A stretch of DNA of 64,000 nt. It comes from Desertivirga arenae (GTDB lineage Bacteria > Bacteroidota > Bacteroidia > Sphingobacteriales > Sphingobacteriaceae). The position numbers and the translations under genes are program-made. Within the stretch, counting starts at the first letter, position 1, and each line of letters begins with the position of its first letter. The notes beneath the pieces were generated by a model. It ran no database searches. It worked only from the letters and a program-made list of their open reading frames with translations, and was not told where the DNA came from. Below are positions 46,079-53,899 of the stretch, in pieces. The stretch covers positions 248,001-312,000 of the forward strand of contig NZ_JAFEWE010000005.1 in NCBI RefSeq assembly GCF_017355785.1, in the 5' to 3' direction.

Positions 46079-46939
46079 TTATTTTTTCTTTCTGCCGCTC
46101 AACCACAATAAGGAATTGATAATCATCCTATTTTGAACCTCATTATCAAAGGTATAGGAAAGGGTTTTATTCGTATTATCAAACTTATGCTCGTAGTCAA
46201 TATCGTTATGGCCCATGTTTACATAAACCATCTTATACTTTTTATTGGACCATACAACCGGATAATATCCGCTTTGCCAGATCTCATGCTTTTTAGGACC
46301 TGTACCAAGGGGAAAACTGCTGGAATCTATTGCAAGTAAAATGCTGATATCCGGATTCAGTCGCAGGTCATTCTCCCATCGGTACCATTCATTCGGCGAG
46401 GCTTTGAATGTATGCGGTAACCGGCGAGTAACAGAATGTTTCTTATCTACTACACGTAGAATAGCAGATGTAGGACGCCAGGTATTACTACCATAATTTC
46501 CTGAGCCTAAAAACTCGTTATGATACCAATCCCAGTTCTGAGGGTATGAAGAAGGCGTAAGGGCAAAGGCTGAGAAATGAAAGCCCATCCAGGCCCCACC
46601 CTTCTTCATATAGTTTTCAAAGTTTAGCCGTTGCTGCGGGTTATCAGGTCTCGTATCTAAAAATAATACAACCTGATATTCTGATAAAAAGTCCGGATTA
46701 AGATTATTCCAGTTTGATGTTGTATCATAACTAAATCCCTGCTTTAATCCAATCTTGGGAAACCACTCATTGGCCTCATGCACAAAACTGATATGCGCCT
46801 GATCGTTTTTAGCAGTAAAAAATGCAATTACCTTAAACCGTGCTTTTTTTTCTTTAGTCACAGCTTGCAGACTAGAAAAAACAAGGCTGAATGTAATAAA
46901 AAGCACATACAAGAAATGGGGCGTCCACCGCTTATTCAT
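46079..46939 (-). CDS. ThuA-like domain protein
   Basis: A 286-residue exported protein (signal peptide about 1-28). The ThuA/class I glutamine amidotransferase-like fold is seen in FKVIAFFTAKNDQAH, YQVVLFLDTRPD, GGAWMGFHFSAFA, HSVTRRLPHTFKASPNEWYRWE (in pieces), KYKMVYVNMGHNDIDYEH and the C-terminal NSLLWLSGRKKK. ThuA-like proteins often accompany glycoside-degrading loci of Bacteroidota; the biochemical role is unsettled. It lies 103 bases after the S12 sulfatase on the same strand and may share its transcript. Confidence 0.85.
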   Translation of the reverse strand: MNKRWTPHFLYVLFITFSLVFSSLQAVTKEKKARFKVIAFFTAKNDQAHISFVHEANEWFPKIGLKQGFSYDTTSNWNNLNPDFLSEYQVVLFLDTRPDNPQQRLNFENYMKKGGAWMGFHFSAFALTPSSYPQNWDWYHNEFLGSGNYGSNTWRPTSAILRVVDKKHSVTRRLPHTFKASPNEWYRWENDLRLNPDISILLAIDSSSFPLGTGPKKHEIWQSGYYPVVWSNKKYKMVYVNMGHNDIDYEHKFDNTNKTLSYTFDNEVQNRMIINSLLWLSGRKKK

Positions 46940-47042
46940 CAGGTTTAATTTGATAGTTCATGTAATGTTACGAAAACTATCTACATCAAACAAAACCACA
47001 TTGAGCCAAGTCACTGCATTTGAGGCGCCCCGTTAAAAATGC

Positions 47043-49382
47043 TTATTCTCCGCTGGCACCAGTATTACTCGTCACCGGTCTTGGTGCATTCTTCGGATAG
47101 TTTATCGTTACCTTCTTGAGCTTACCATTAAAGTTGAATGGAACGACATACTTGTCTGACACTGCTTCTGAAAGATCCCGGCCAACGTCTGTTCCGTCTG
47201 TTTTACTTTGACCAAAAACAGTGGCTTGTGCACGTGTGAAAACCCTCTCTGCTACTTTTTCATTATTAATGAAAAGCGTTTCTGTTCCGGCAGCCTCAGC
47301 GCTTGGTTGCTCTGCAAATTTGTATTCAAGTTTAAAGCTGGCACGACCCTTAGGTAAAGGCTTATCAACAACCAGATGACTGATCTTATTTCGACTTTTG
47401 TGCGCGTACTGGAATTTTCCTTCTTTCAAAAACAAGCTTATCCCAGATCCTTCTCCTCCGATAGCAAACAAAACACCTTCTTCCTTGCCTGAAATTAATT
47501 CAGTTTCTGCAGTAACATTGAAAGAACGACCATTATATAGCGGATTATTTACACCTACCAGGTGATTAACTCCAGGGAAAAAAGTAATTGTTTCATGATT
47601 ACCATAAGCGCTACGGTTTTGAGGAAGATCCACTTGTGAGAAATCCTTCAGAGGATAAACATTGTACTTCTTCGCTTCCTGGTCAAAAAGCCCCTGAAGT
47701 TCTTTCAGCTTTTCGGGATACTTTGAAGCTAGATTTATCCTTTCGTTAAAATCGTCGTTGAGATTGTAAAGTTCCCAGACATCTTTGTTGAAATCCGTTC
47801 CCGGTTGATGAAGTGTACCTGCTTTCCATCCATCTTTGTAAAGCGAACGACTTCCGGCAATTTCATAGTACTGGATAGTATGCCTGGATGGAGCTTTAGC
47901 TTGATCTATTGTATAAGCAAGGCTCGTCCCTTCAATAGGTTCCTGTTTATACCCATTTATTACTGCCGGTACCTGAGCTTTCGCCAACTGTAAAGTTGTA
48001 GGCAATACATCTATTACGTGACCATACTGATTGCGAATTCCCCCTTTATCTTTAATTCCCTTTGGATAGAAAAGAATCAATGGATTGCGGGTACCGCCTT
48101 CTGTATTAGCATCGGTTTTCCAGTATTTGAAAGGAGTGTTTGCTGCCATTGCCCAACCTTGTGGGTAATCTGTATTAGATTCGTCCGTACCAATGATATC
48201 CCGGGCATTTAAAATTGCGTCGATCCTCGCTTCTCCTTGCAACGCATTTACCTGAGCATTCACCGTACCTGTTTGGGTTCCCCCCTTGCTTGCTCCGTTA
48301 TCTCCGAGAACTACAGCAACAATGGTATTGTCTAACTGATCAATCTGCTCAAGGTAATTAATAACACGACCGATTTCATAGTCAGTATAACTGTAAAACG
48401 CAGCATAAACTTCCATAAAATGAGCAAAGGCTTTTTGCTCCTTCTCTGAAAGCGTGTCCCATGCCTTAATTGCAGGATTAGGATTTCTCTCAGGAAGGAT
48501 TGCATTCGCCGGAATTACCCCCAACTTTTTCTGACGCTCGATAACCAGTTCCCGGTATTTATCCCAGCCAAAGTCGAACTTCCCTTTATATTTATCGATC
48601 CACTCTTTAGCCACCTGGTGTGGTGAATGGGTTGCTCCTGTAGCGAGGTAAAGAAAAAACGGCTTCTCGGGGTTACCCGACTTCTGATTTGCGATGTATT
48701 TTATTGCCTTGTCAGCGAGCAATTCATTCAAATGTTTGGTATTTGGTTCGATATCGATCTTCGTCTGGTCTTCCCAAAGTTCAGGATGCCATTGGTCTGT
48801 AGCGCCAGGATGGAAACCATAAAAATGATCAAAGCCACGACCAGTAGGCCAGCGATTAAATGGTCCGGCTTCAGTGTTCTCATTCACAGGTGTTAAATGC
48901 CACTTGCCTAAAGCGAAGGTATTATAGCCGTTTTCACGAAGAATCTCTGCAACAGTAGCCTTCTCAAAAGGAATACGTGTATCATAGCCCGGAAAATCAA
49001 CTACAGCAGGGGTAAGTAGACCTACGTGAGCAGAATGATGATTTCTACCCGTAAGTAGTGCAGCCCGCGTAGGTGAACAAATGGCCGTGGTGTGAAAATT
49101 GGTAAAACGTAAACCCCGATTGGCAAGCTTTTCAAGGTTCGGGGTTTCTACTAAACCACCAAAGGCGGTAGTTGCTCCAAAGCCAGCATCGTCGATTAAG
49201 ATCCAAACCACATTGGGAGCACCAGGAGCAGCCTTCTTGTTATATTCGGTCTTATAAGGTGCAGATTCAGATAGGGTCTTACCTATTTTCCCCTTGAAGG
49301 GCTGTTGAGGACTATTTTGTGAATAAGCAAAGTGGGCTGTTGCTAAAATAATAGCAGCCGAAACAGATAATTTGTTACGCAT
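47043..49382 (-). CDS. large arylsulfatase with C-terminal beta-sandwich domain (S12)
   Basis: From ATG 49382 this is a 779-residue exported enzyme (MRNKLSVSAAIILATAHFAYSQ signal in pieces). An ATG six codons upstream (49400) is possible. However, the likely -7 box at 49403..49410 puts transcription start at about 49396, inside that longer version, so the shorter is preferred. ILIDDAG, formylglycine motif CSPTR (Cys102), GKWHLTP, HSPHQV and VLGDNGAS are intact, and about 190 C-terminal residues form a beta-sandwich like that of S5. S5 and S12 are clear paralogues. Confidence 0.9.
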   Translation of the reverse strand: MRNKLSVSAAIILATAHFAYSQNSPQQPFKGKIGKTLSESAPYKTEYNKKAAPGAPNVVWILIDDAGFGATTAFGGLVETPNLEKLANRGLRFTNFHTTAICSPTRAALLTGRNHHSAHVGLLTPAVVDFPGYDTRIPFEKATVAEILRENGYNTFALGKWHLTPVNENTEAGPFNRWPTGRGFDHFYGFHPGATDQWHPELWEDQTKIDIEPNTKHLNELLADKAIKYIANQKSGNPEKPFFLYLATGATHSPHQVAKEWIDKYKGKFDFGWDKYRELVIERQKKLGVIPANAILPERNPNPAIKAWDTLSEKEQKAFAHFMEVYAAFYSYTDYEIGRVINYLEQIDQLDNTIVAVVLGDNGASKGGTQTGTVNAQVNALQGEARIDAILNARDIIGTDESNTDYPQGWAMAANTPFKYWKTDANTEGGTRNPLILFYPKGIKDKGGIRNQYGHVIDVLPTTLQLAKAQVPAVINGYKQEPIEGTSLAYTIDQAKAPSRHTIQYYEIAGSRSLYKDGWKAGTLHQPGTDFNKDVWELYNLNDDFNERINLASKYPEKLKELQGLFDQEAKKYNVYPLKDFSQVDLPQNRSAYGNHETITFFPGVNHLVGVNNPLYNGRSFNVTAETELISGKEEGVLFAIGGEGSGISLFLKEGKFQYAHKSRNKISHLVVDKPLPKGRASFKLEYKFAEQPSAEAAGTETLFINNEKVAERVFTRAQATVFGQSKTDGTDVGRDLSEAVSDKYVVPFNFNGKLKKVTINYPKNAPRPVTSNTGASGE

Positions 49383-49402
49383 TTTATGAATGATTGGCAA
49401 TG

Positions 49403-49430
49403 CGAAGATATAAATCTATAAGGTTTATAG
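49403..49430 (-). promoter_or_regulatory. motif-bearing promoter of the S12 sulfatase
   Basis: Minus strand: CTATAAACCTTATAGA (49430..49415), 4 bases, then TATCTTCG (49410..49403), a near match to TAnnTTTG. Sequence after it (TGCCAATCA, TCATAA, then ATG) matches the S11 promoter. Because the box is so close to 49400, it supports the start codon at 49382. Confidence 0.5.
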
Positions 49431-49609
49431 GAAATATATATGGCCATTTTTTTAATGCATTTTTTAACAAAAAACCCGGATTTATATGAAGTTAGGCTCT
49501 CAAAGAAATCTTGAGCTTTAGATACCTTTTTTTTACAAAGTTATTCTAACAAAATCGGATTATGATTTGCGAGATTATGACAAACGATTTTAGCCTGATC
49601 AGGAGATTT

Positions 49610-49930
49610 TCAATCCTTTAATAGGTTGTAAACCTCCCTCATAAAAATAGCCTCTTCCATCACTTCATTCAAACACTTCCACTCCTCCCAGGTGAAGGCC
49701 ATAGAAATATCACTGCAGGGGGTGTTTATTATTGCGCGATTCACTTTATCTGGAAAAGGGAAAGAACAATCTTCGTACCGCAGGGCTGCCACCGCTTCCT
49801 TAAACAGTGTGAACTTTTCTGCGCTGAAATTCAAAAGCAGGTTATTATGCCATAAGTAGTATTGGTTGCAGTGCATGCAATAGTTGACAGTAATATTTGA
49901 TTTGCTACTCAGAAGTCTCGTTTGACACAT
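49610..49930 (-). CDS. conserved Bacteroidota protein (DUF6686-like), function unknown
   Basis: A 106-residue soluble protein. VNYCMHCNQYYLWHNNLLLNF (in pieces) near residues 16-36 has a CxxC and aromatic residues, possibly a half zinc knuckle. It continues with an alpha/beta tail ending FMREVYNLLKD. I recall such a build as a Bacteroidota family of unknown function (DUF6686), but the name is uncertain. It stands alone, with 137 bp to the next gene. The leading MCQTRLLSSK may be a late or an early start; no alternative ATG is better. Confidence 0.6.
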   Translation of the reverse strand: MCQTRLLSSKSNITVNYCMHCNQYYLWHNNLLLNFSAEKFTLFKEAVAALRYEDCSFPFPDKVNRAIINTPCSDISMAFTWEEWKCLNEVMEEAIFMREVYNLLKD

Positions 49931-50067
49931 GCCTTTCGATCTATTTTTATGATTAATGCAGATGCAGCAAATATATATTATTTAGACTAATTTTAAATAG
50001 TAGGACAAGTAAAAGTAAAAGTTCTCTATTCGTCGGGCGGTTAGGGCAGTGTTTATGATAAGAGTAT

Positions 50068-50643
50068 TTAGACTTTTAAAATTCCTCGGAAAGCCCTTGC
50101 TGCATAGTAAGACTGAGCCCCATTGTGATACACAAAGACTTGACCGTAACGAAAATCACCAAATATAGCTCCTCCATGCTTTCGGATTGCTTCGGGTGTT
50201 TTTAACCAACTGGATGTCTTGGCATCAAAATGCCCGAGTTTCTGTAACTCTCTGTATTGCTCCTCATCCAAAAGTTCAACGCCCATTTCTGCGGCCATAT
50301 CCACAGCACTATTTTCGGGTCGATGTTCTTTTCTTGACTCGAGCCCTTCCCTATCATAACAAACGCTTCTGCGACCTTTGGGACTTTCCGCAGAACAATC
50401 GCAAAAGATATATTCATTGCTAGCATCATCATACGCGATCACATCCGGCTCTCCTCCTGTATTTTCCATTTCATCCAATGACCATAACTTCTCCGTATTT
50501 CCTGCCAGCTTTGCCTCAACATCTACCCATTCAATTCCTTTGTGGCGGTTTTTATTTTTTTCAAAGCGAGACTTTAAAATCTCAAGAAGATCTCTGGTTT
50601 GCTTGGGTGATAATTGTTTTTTATTACTGCTCATATCAATCAT
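50068..50643 (-). CDS. DUF4256 family protein
   Basis: A 191-residue cytoplasmic protein, possibly starting three codons later at the second Met (MIDM|SSNKK). Recognisable family features are LSPKQTRDLLEILKSRF, GIEWVDVEAKL, LWSLDEMENTGGEPDVI, FCDCSAESPKGRRSVCYD, and the C-terminal GGAIFGDFRYGQVFVYHNGAQSYYAARAFRG (in pieces). This is the DUF4256 pattern, found widely in bacteria, role unknown. It is divergent from the DUF6266-like gene. No operon partner. Confidence 0.85.
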   Translation of the reverse strand: MIDMSSNKKQLSPKQTRDLLEILKSRFEKNKNRHKGIEWVDVEAKLAGNTEKLWSLDEMENTGGEPDVIAYDDASNEYIFCDCSAESPKGRRSVCYDREGLESRKEHRPENSAVDMAAEMGVELLDEEQYRELQKLGHFDAKTSSWLKTPEAIRKHGGAIFGDFRYGQVFVYHNGAQSYYAARAFRGILKV

Positions 50644-50888
50644 AGTTTATATAAAGTTGTCACTAAAAAAGTCAGCTGCCTATTCAACAGTAAATCGATG
50701 AATGATTGCCACCTTTTATATGATTTAGAACCGATTTAATTTTTTAACTTCTGTAAGATAATATAAATTTCTCCTGTTCAACTCCCCTGCCAGCCCTGTA
50801 AAATTAACAATTACATATTAACTATTACTTGAAAAATATAAGAAGCTTTCACCCCCAAACTTGTAATTTCAAGGAGGGAACAGGGGCA

Positions 50889-50921
50889 TAACGCGGTAAT
50901 AACCCGGACCTAGCGCGGTAA
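50889..50921 (+). repeat. three tandem 11-bp repeats upstream of the DUF6266-like gene
   Basis: TAACGCGGTAA (50889..50899), TAACCCGGACC (50900..50910) and TAGCGCGGTAA (50911..50921) are head-to-tail 11-mers, one per helical turn. They are GC-rich in an AT-rich gap (50644..51034) between divergent genes. A Bacteroidota -7 box TATATTAG lies downstream at 50998..51005, giving a leader of about 25 bases for the plus-strand gene. The repeats are candidate operator sites for either divergent gene. Confidence 0.5.
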
Positions 50922-51034
50922 ATTTCGCGAGAGGAACGAATTAAGGACAAGTTAATCTTTTATTAACTACAGGTTTTTATTAATTTCTTTTTATACTTAT
51001 ATTAGCATTATTGTTTAACGTTAAATCCTTAATT

Positions 51035-51676
51035 ATGGCAAGACAAAAAAACGGACCAAATGGTCCCTTTTACGGAAAATGCGGATCAGTTGTGGGAAGC
51101 AGTTGGAGAGGGGTTGATTATCTCCGGGGACTCCCTAAGAGAAGAACGACACCGCCAAGTGAAAATGAGGCGGCGAATCGAACCCGGTTTGGCTTCACTC
51201 AAACATGGTTAAATCATGTTGGAGCTTTTCCATCCATCGGGTTTGCAAATTTCTCACCTACAAAAACCTGGCAAAACATGATGATGTCCTGGAATTCAAA
51301 AAATGCAGTAACAGGAGAAGCTCCAAATTTTAGGATCGATTACTCTAAGGTGTTGTTAAGTGACGGACCACTACAAGAGGCTACTAACCCATCGGTTAAG
51401 GTGACCGCAGAAGGTGAATTTATCCTATCATGGGAGACTATTTATCGTCGTAAAGCAAAACAAACAGACGAGCTACTATTTATTGCAATTTGTCCCTTAT
51501 CACTAGATTCATTTTTCAGTGCGGGACAAAGCAATCGCGATAATGGAAATTTCAAAGCTACGATACCTGAATTTTTAAAGGGCTGTAACGTAGAAGTATT
51601 TATGGCATTTTGCTCAAGAGACCGTAAAATTGCTTCCAGATCACAATATTTGGGAAATCTCGAGGTGCCTTCATAA
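51035..51676 (+). CDS. DUF6266 family protein
   Basis: From ATG 51035 this is a 213-residue protein. The start MARQKNGPNGPFYGKCGSVV, then GSSWRGVDYLRGLPKRR, is the hallmark N-terminus of the DUF6266 family, common in multiple copies in Sphingobacteriaceae. An in-frame TTG at 51011 would add 8 residues without family support. The rest is beta-rich with WNSKNAVTGEAPNFRIDYSK and LLFIAICPL. No signal peptide. The function is unknown; the basic N-terminal part hints at nucleic-acid or structural binding, which is inference. A clear terminator follows. Confidence 0.82.
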   Translation: MARQKNGPNGPFYGKCGSVVGSSWRGVDYLRGLPKRRTTPPSENEAANRTRFGFTQTWLNHVGAFPSIGFANFSPTKTWQNMMMSWNSKNAVTGEAPNFRIDYSKVLLSDGPLQEATNPSVKVTAEGEFILSWETIYRRKAKQTDELLFIAICPLSLDSFFSAGQSNRDNGNFKATIPEFLKGCNVEVFMAFCSRDRKIASRSQYLGNLEVPS

Positions 51677-51707
51677 GCCTAAAATAAGTTTGGTTAAAAG
51701 GATTTTC

Positions 51708-51755
51708 ATAGCAATGTGAAGGCCTGCCGTGAGTCGACCCTTGCATTGCTATTTT
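51708..51755 (+). terminator. rho-independent terminator after the DUF6266-like gene
   Basis: ATAGCAATG (51708..51716) pairs fully with CATTGCTAT (51744..51752), with a further GAAGG/CCCTT stretch inside, and a TTTT run follows at 51752..51755. Confidence 0.75.
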
Positions 51756-51792
51756 AAAACGTAATGAAATTTCTAAATTCATCATCCTCACA

Positions 51793-51827
51793 AAAGAAAA
51801 AACCGCTTCTACTTTTGATAGAAACGG
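51793..51827 (-). terminator. terminator of tRNA-Lys
   Basis: On the minus strand CCGTTTCTA pairs with TAGAAGCGG (one wobble) around a short loop (51827..51803), followed by a T-rich run (51802..51793). It lies 10 bases after the tRNA 3' end. Confidence 0.75.
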
Positions 51828-51836
51828 CTACTTTTT

Positions 51837-51912
51837 TGGTGACCTGGGAGAGATTCGAACTCTCGACCCACTGATTAAGAGTCAGTTGCTCTACCAACTG
51901 AGCTACCAAGTC
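51837..51912 (-). tRNA. tRNA-Lys (anticodon CTT)
   Basis: Full cloverleaf on the minus strand: acceptor GACTTGG/CCAGGTC (one G-U), D arm GCTC...GAGC, anticodon arm ACTGA-CTCTTAA-TCAGT with anticodon CTT, T arm with GTTCGAATC, and encoded CCA (51839..51837). The body without CCA is 73 bases (51912..51840). Confidence 0.97.
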
Positions 51913-52015
51913 ATTAATGCAAACTAAAGCAATTTTAATCAAATTTTGTAATAAAATTTTTCTTTGCTTTTTTTGATTAGGGAATTTTTCAATAACAGTA
52001 TATATTTTTACTTGA

Positions 52016-52447
52016 TTATGAGCCAATTACAGAAGGTTCCCTCTCAGCTTTTGCCTTTTTAAATACCCAATATCTAATAAGTGGATAGTTGAAACTATAA
52101 GATATCAATAGATCTACAGCAATTCGACTAATCTTGTAATCAAGACCCGAACTCTCTGTTACGAAAAACGTACCTGCCGATTTTAACAAAACGCTTCCTC
52201 CAATTACTACAGAAAATTTTAATAGCTGGCTTTTGAGAGAGTGATGAAAATCTTCTTCTGAGTTAAAGGCCCAACGCCTGTTTAATGAAAAATTTATCGC
52301 AGCTCCAATGATCCCGCTTACTACAATAGAAATGGTGTACTTAACAAAAAACACCTCTGTTAGCGTTACCATTATTGCATAATCAGACAACCCACCAGAT
52401 AAGGCTGAAACTTGTGCCTTTCCAAAAGTTAATAAGGCTTTCCTCAA
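52016..52447 (-). CDS. GtrA family membrane protein
   Basis: A 143-residue inner-membrane protein with four hydrophobic segments (about 18-36, 41-60, 78-97, 108-128). The GtrA signature is INFSLNRRWAFNS between helices two and three, and the C-terminal YPLIRYWVFKK. GtrA-like proteins are linked to moving lipid-linked sugars or lipids across the membrane. Its start overlaps the stop of the CDP-alcohol phosphatidyltransferase gene by 4 bases, so the two are translationally coupled. It is the last gene of a four-gene operon. Confidence 0.85.
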   Translation of the reverse strand: MRKALLTFGKAQVSALSGGLSDYAIMVTLTEVFFVKYTISIVVSGIIGAAINFSLNRRWAFNSEEDFHHSLKSQLLKFSVVIGGSVLLKSAGTFFVTESSGLDYKISRIAVDLLISYSFNYPLIRYWVFKKAKAEREPSVIGS

Positions 52448-53163
52448 TGTATTAAGCCTTTCTCCTCTGTATCTCTTTTGTCGCCTGCCTTCAACAGGTT
52501 TGAGGTATCTTTCAAGTTTAGAATAAACAACATTAGCGAAATTACTATAGCTGGGTATTGAATGATACGGGAGTAAAACACTTCTGCAATAAGGATCAGA
52601 GCAATGATAACACGCAATTCAGTAGGACCTACAGCCCCTGAGTCTATAGTATAACGATCTGTAATTTTATATCGCAGCTGTGAAATCAATATCGCCCAGC
52701 CGTACAAAGTAACAAATAAAAAACCTAACCATTTATAGGGTTCTGTTGCATAAATGTAATATCCCATGCCTATGGAAACAGTGCTCAGCCAATCCATGAT
52801 AATGTCAAGGGCAAAGCCGTACCACTTTCTAGATTTGTTCCTGTAGAAGGCCAGGCGACCATCCAGCGAGTCTCCAAGCCAGTTGATCGCTAAGCCAGCT
52901 ATCCCAAGTAGAAGCCAGATTGAACCTATATATGATGCAGTTAAAAAAGCAAGAAACACGATGGCCGAACCGACTCCGCCTAAAAAAGTCAGGAAATCAG
53001 AACTTATGTAAGCTGGTATCTTTTTTACCAGCAATAGAATGGTCCTTTGTTCAGCCTCTCTAAGGAGGTTTGTTCTCTTTCTATCACCGAACACCCTTAA
53101 GCGGCTAGCGACGTTGTCTAAAATTTCTTCTTCTTTTATATTTTGAGGCTCTGCCAATAGCAT
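52444..53163 (-). CDS. CDP-alcohol phosphatidyltransferase family protein
   Basis: A 239-residue membrane protein with about six hydrophobic helices. The catalytic motif of the family reads DSLDGRLAFYRNKSRKWYGF then ALDIIMD: Asp98, Asp101, Gly102, Ala105, Gly116, Asp120 and Asp124. The usual AR pair after DGxx is AF here. The enzyme joins an alcohol to a CDP-diacylglycerol-type donor to make a phospholipid; inositol phosphate, glycerol phosphate or another head group cannot be decided. The N-terminal 45 residues are cytoplasmic and charged. It precedes GtrA with a 4-base overlap and follows the DUF4833-like gene by 77 bases. Confidence 0.85.
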   Translation of the reverse strand: MLLAEPQNIKEEEILDNVASRLRVFGDRKRTNLLREAEQRTILLLVKKIPAYISSDFLTFLGGVGSAIVFLAFLTASYIGSIWLLLGIAGLAINWLGDSLDGRLAFYRNKSRKWYGFALDIIMDWLSTVSIGMGYYIYATEPYKWLGFLFVTLYGWAILISQLRYKITDRYTIDSGAVGPTELRVIIALILIAEVFYSRIIQYPAIVISLMLFILNLKDTSNLLKAGDKRDTEEKGLIH

Positions 53164-53240
53164 TAATTTTACTTTTTACGATATCGATAAAAAAGGAATA
53201 GATGAGCTTTCGCTTACTTATTTTAACAACATACATGACT

Positions 53241-53894
53241 TTAAATATCTATGCGATGAGTTAGAGAGCGCCCTGTTTTCACGTCCACTCCTGTTAAATC
53301 AACATAATCAACTTTTGGAAGGCATATACTACCCTCCTTCACTCTTACAAAAACTTTGTTCAAAACAAGTTCCCTTTGGCCAACATTTGCATGCACATTG
53401 TATTCATGTCCCTCTTTCAGCAAGTACAAAGGCAATTTCGGATAAGCTGCGAACCGGAGCTCATGATTGCCATTGCCAATTGATTTAGAACGCAATCCAT
53501 AAGCCAGTCGCCGTTGAATTGATGTTAGCTCTTTAACCTGGCCCTTATCAGCAAACTTTATCCAAAAAACATTGACGGGGTCTTCCGCATCAACCTGCCC
53601 ATCTTTAATATTTAGTTGATAAACAACAGTATTTGCATCGGGATCCCGCTGTAAATAAAACAGCATGTTGTTCACGCCCCGCGGCACAGGGAATTTATCA
53701 CTATCACTTTTATAACTAAAAATTGTTTTCGAATTATTACTGAACGAATTAGGGGCTATCAGTAACAGCATAAGAAGAAGCGCCGTTCTGGCAAGTCTGA
53801 CGCCTCTTCGTTTATATGCATTCTTAACAACCAAAATGGCTTTATTTAATCGCCCTGATCTAACCAGGAAGTTAACGATAAGTAAAATAAGCAT
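53241..53894 (-). CDS. DUF4833-like exported protein
   Basis: A 217-residue protein. The first about 50 residues contain two hydrophobic stretches (MLILLIVNFLV and LARTALLLMLLLIAPNSFSNN), the second reading as a signal sequence, so the true start may be an internal one near residue 30. The mature part is beta-rich: GVNNMLFYLQRDPDANTVVY, VFWIKFADKG, ELRFAAYPKLPLYLL, VYVRVKEGSI-like strands. I recall this pattern as DUF4833, a Bacteroidota family. A periplasmic or surface role is likely. It lies 5 bases after the PhyH gene. Confidence 0.65.
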   Translation of the reverse strand: MLILLIVNFLVRSGRLNKAILVVKNAYKRRGVRLARTALLLMLLLIAPNSFSNNSKTIFSYKSDSDKFPVPRGVNNMLFYLQRDPDANTVVYQLNIKDGQVDAEDPVNVFWIKFADKGQVKELTSIQRRLAYGLRSKSIGNGNHELRFAAYPKLPLYLLKEGHEYNVHANVGQRELVLNKVFVRVKEGSICLPKVDYVDLTGVDVKTGRSLTHRIDI

Positions 53895-53899
53895 CTTAC

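Noticed and set aside
46952-46981. Inverted repeat GATAGTT-N16-AACTATC upstream of the ThuA-like gene
   Set aside because: It resembles the shared promoter element only superficially (arms are reversed and the gap is too long), and no good -7 box follows.
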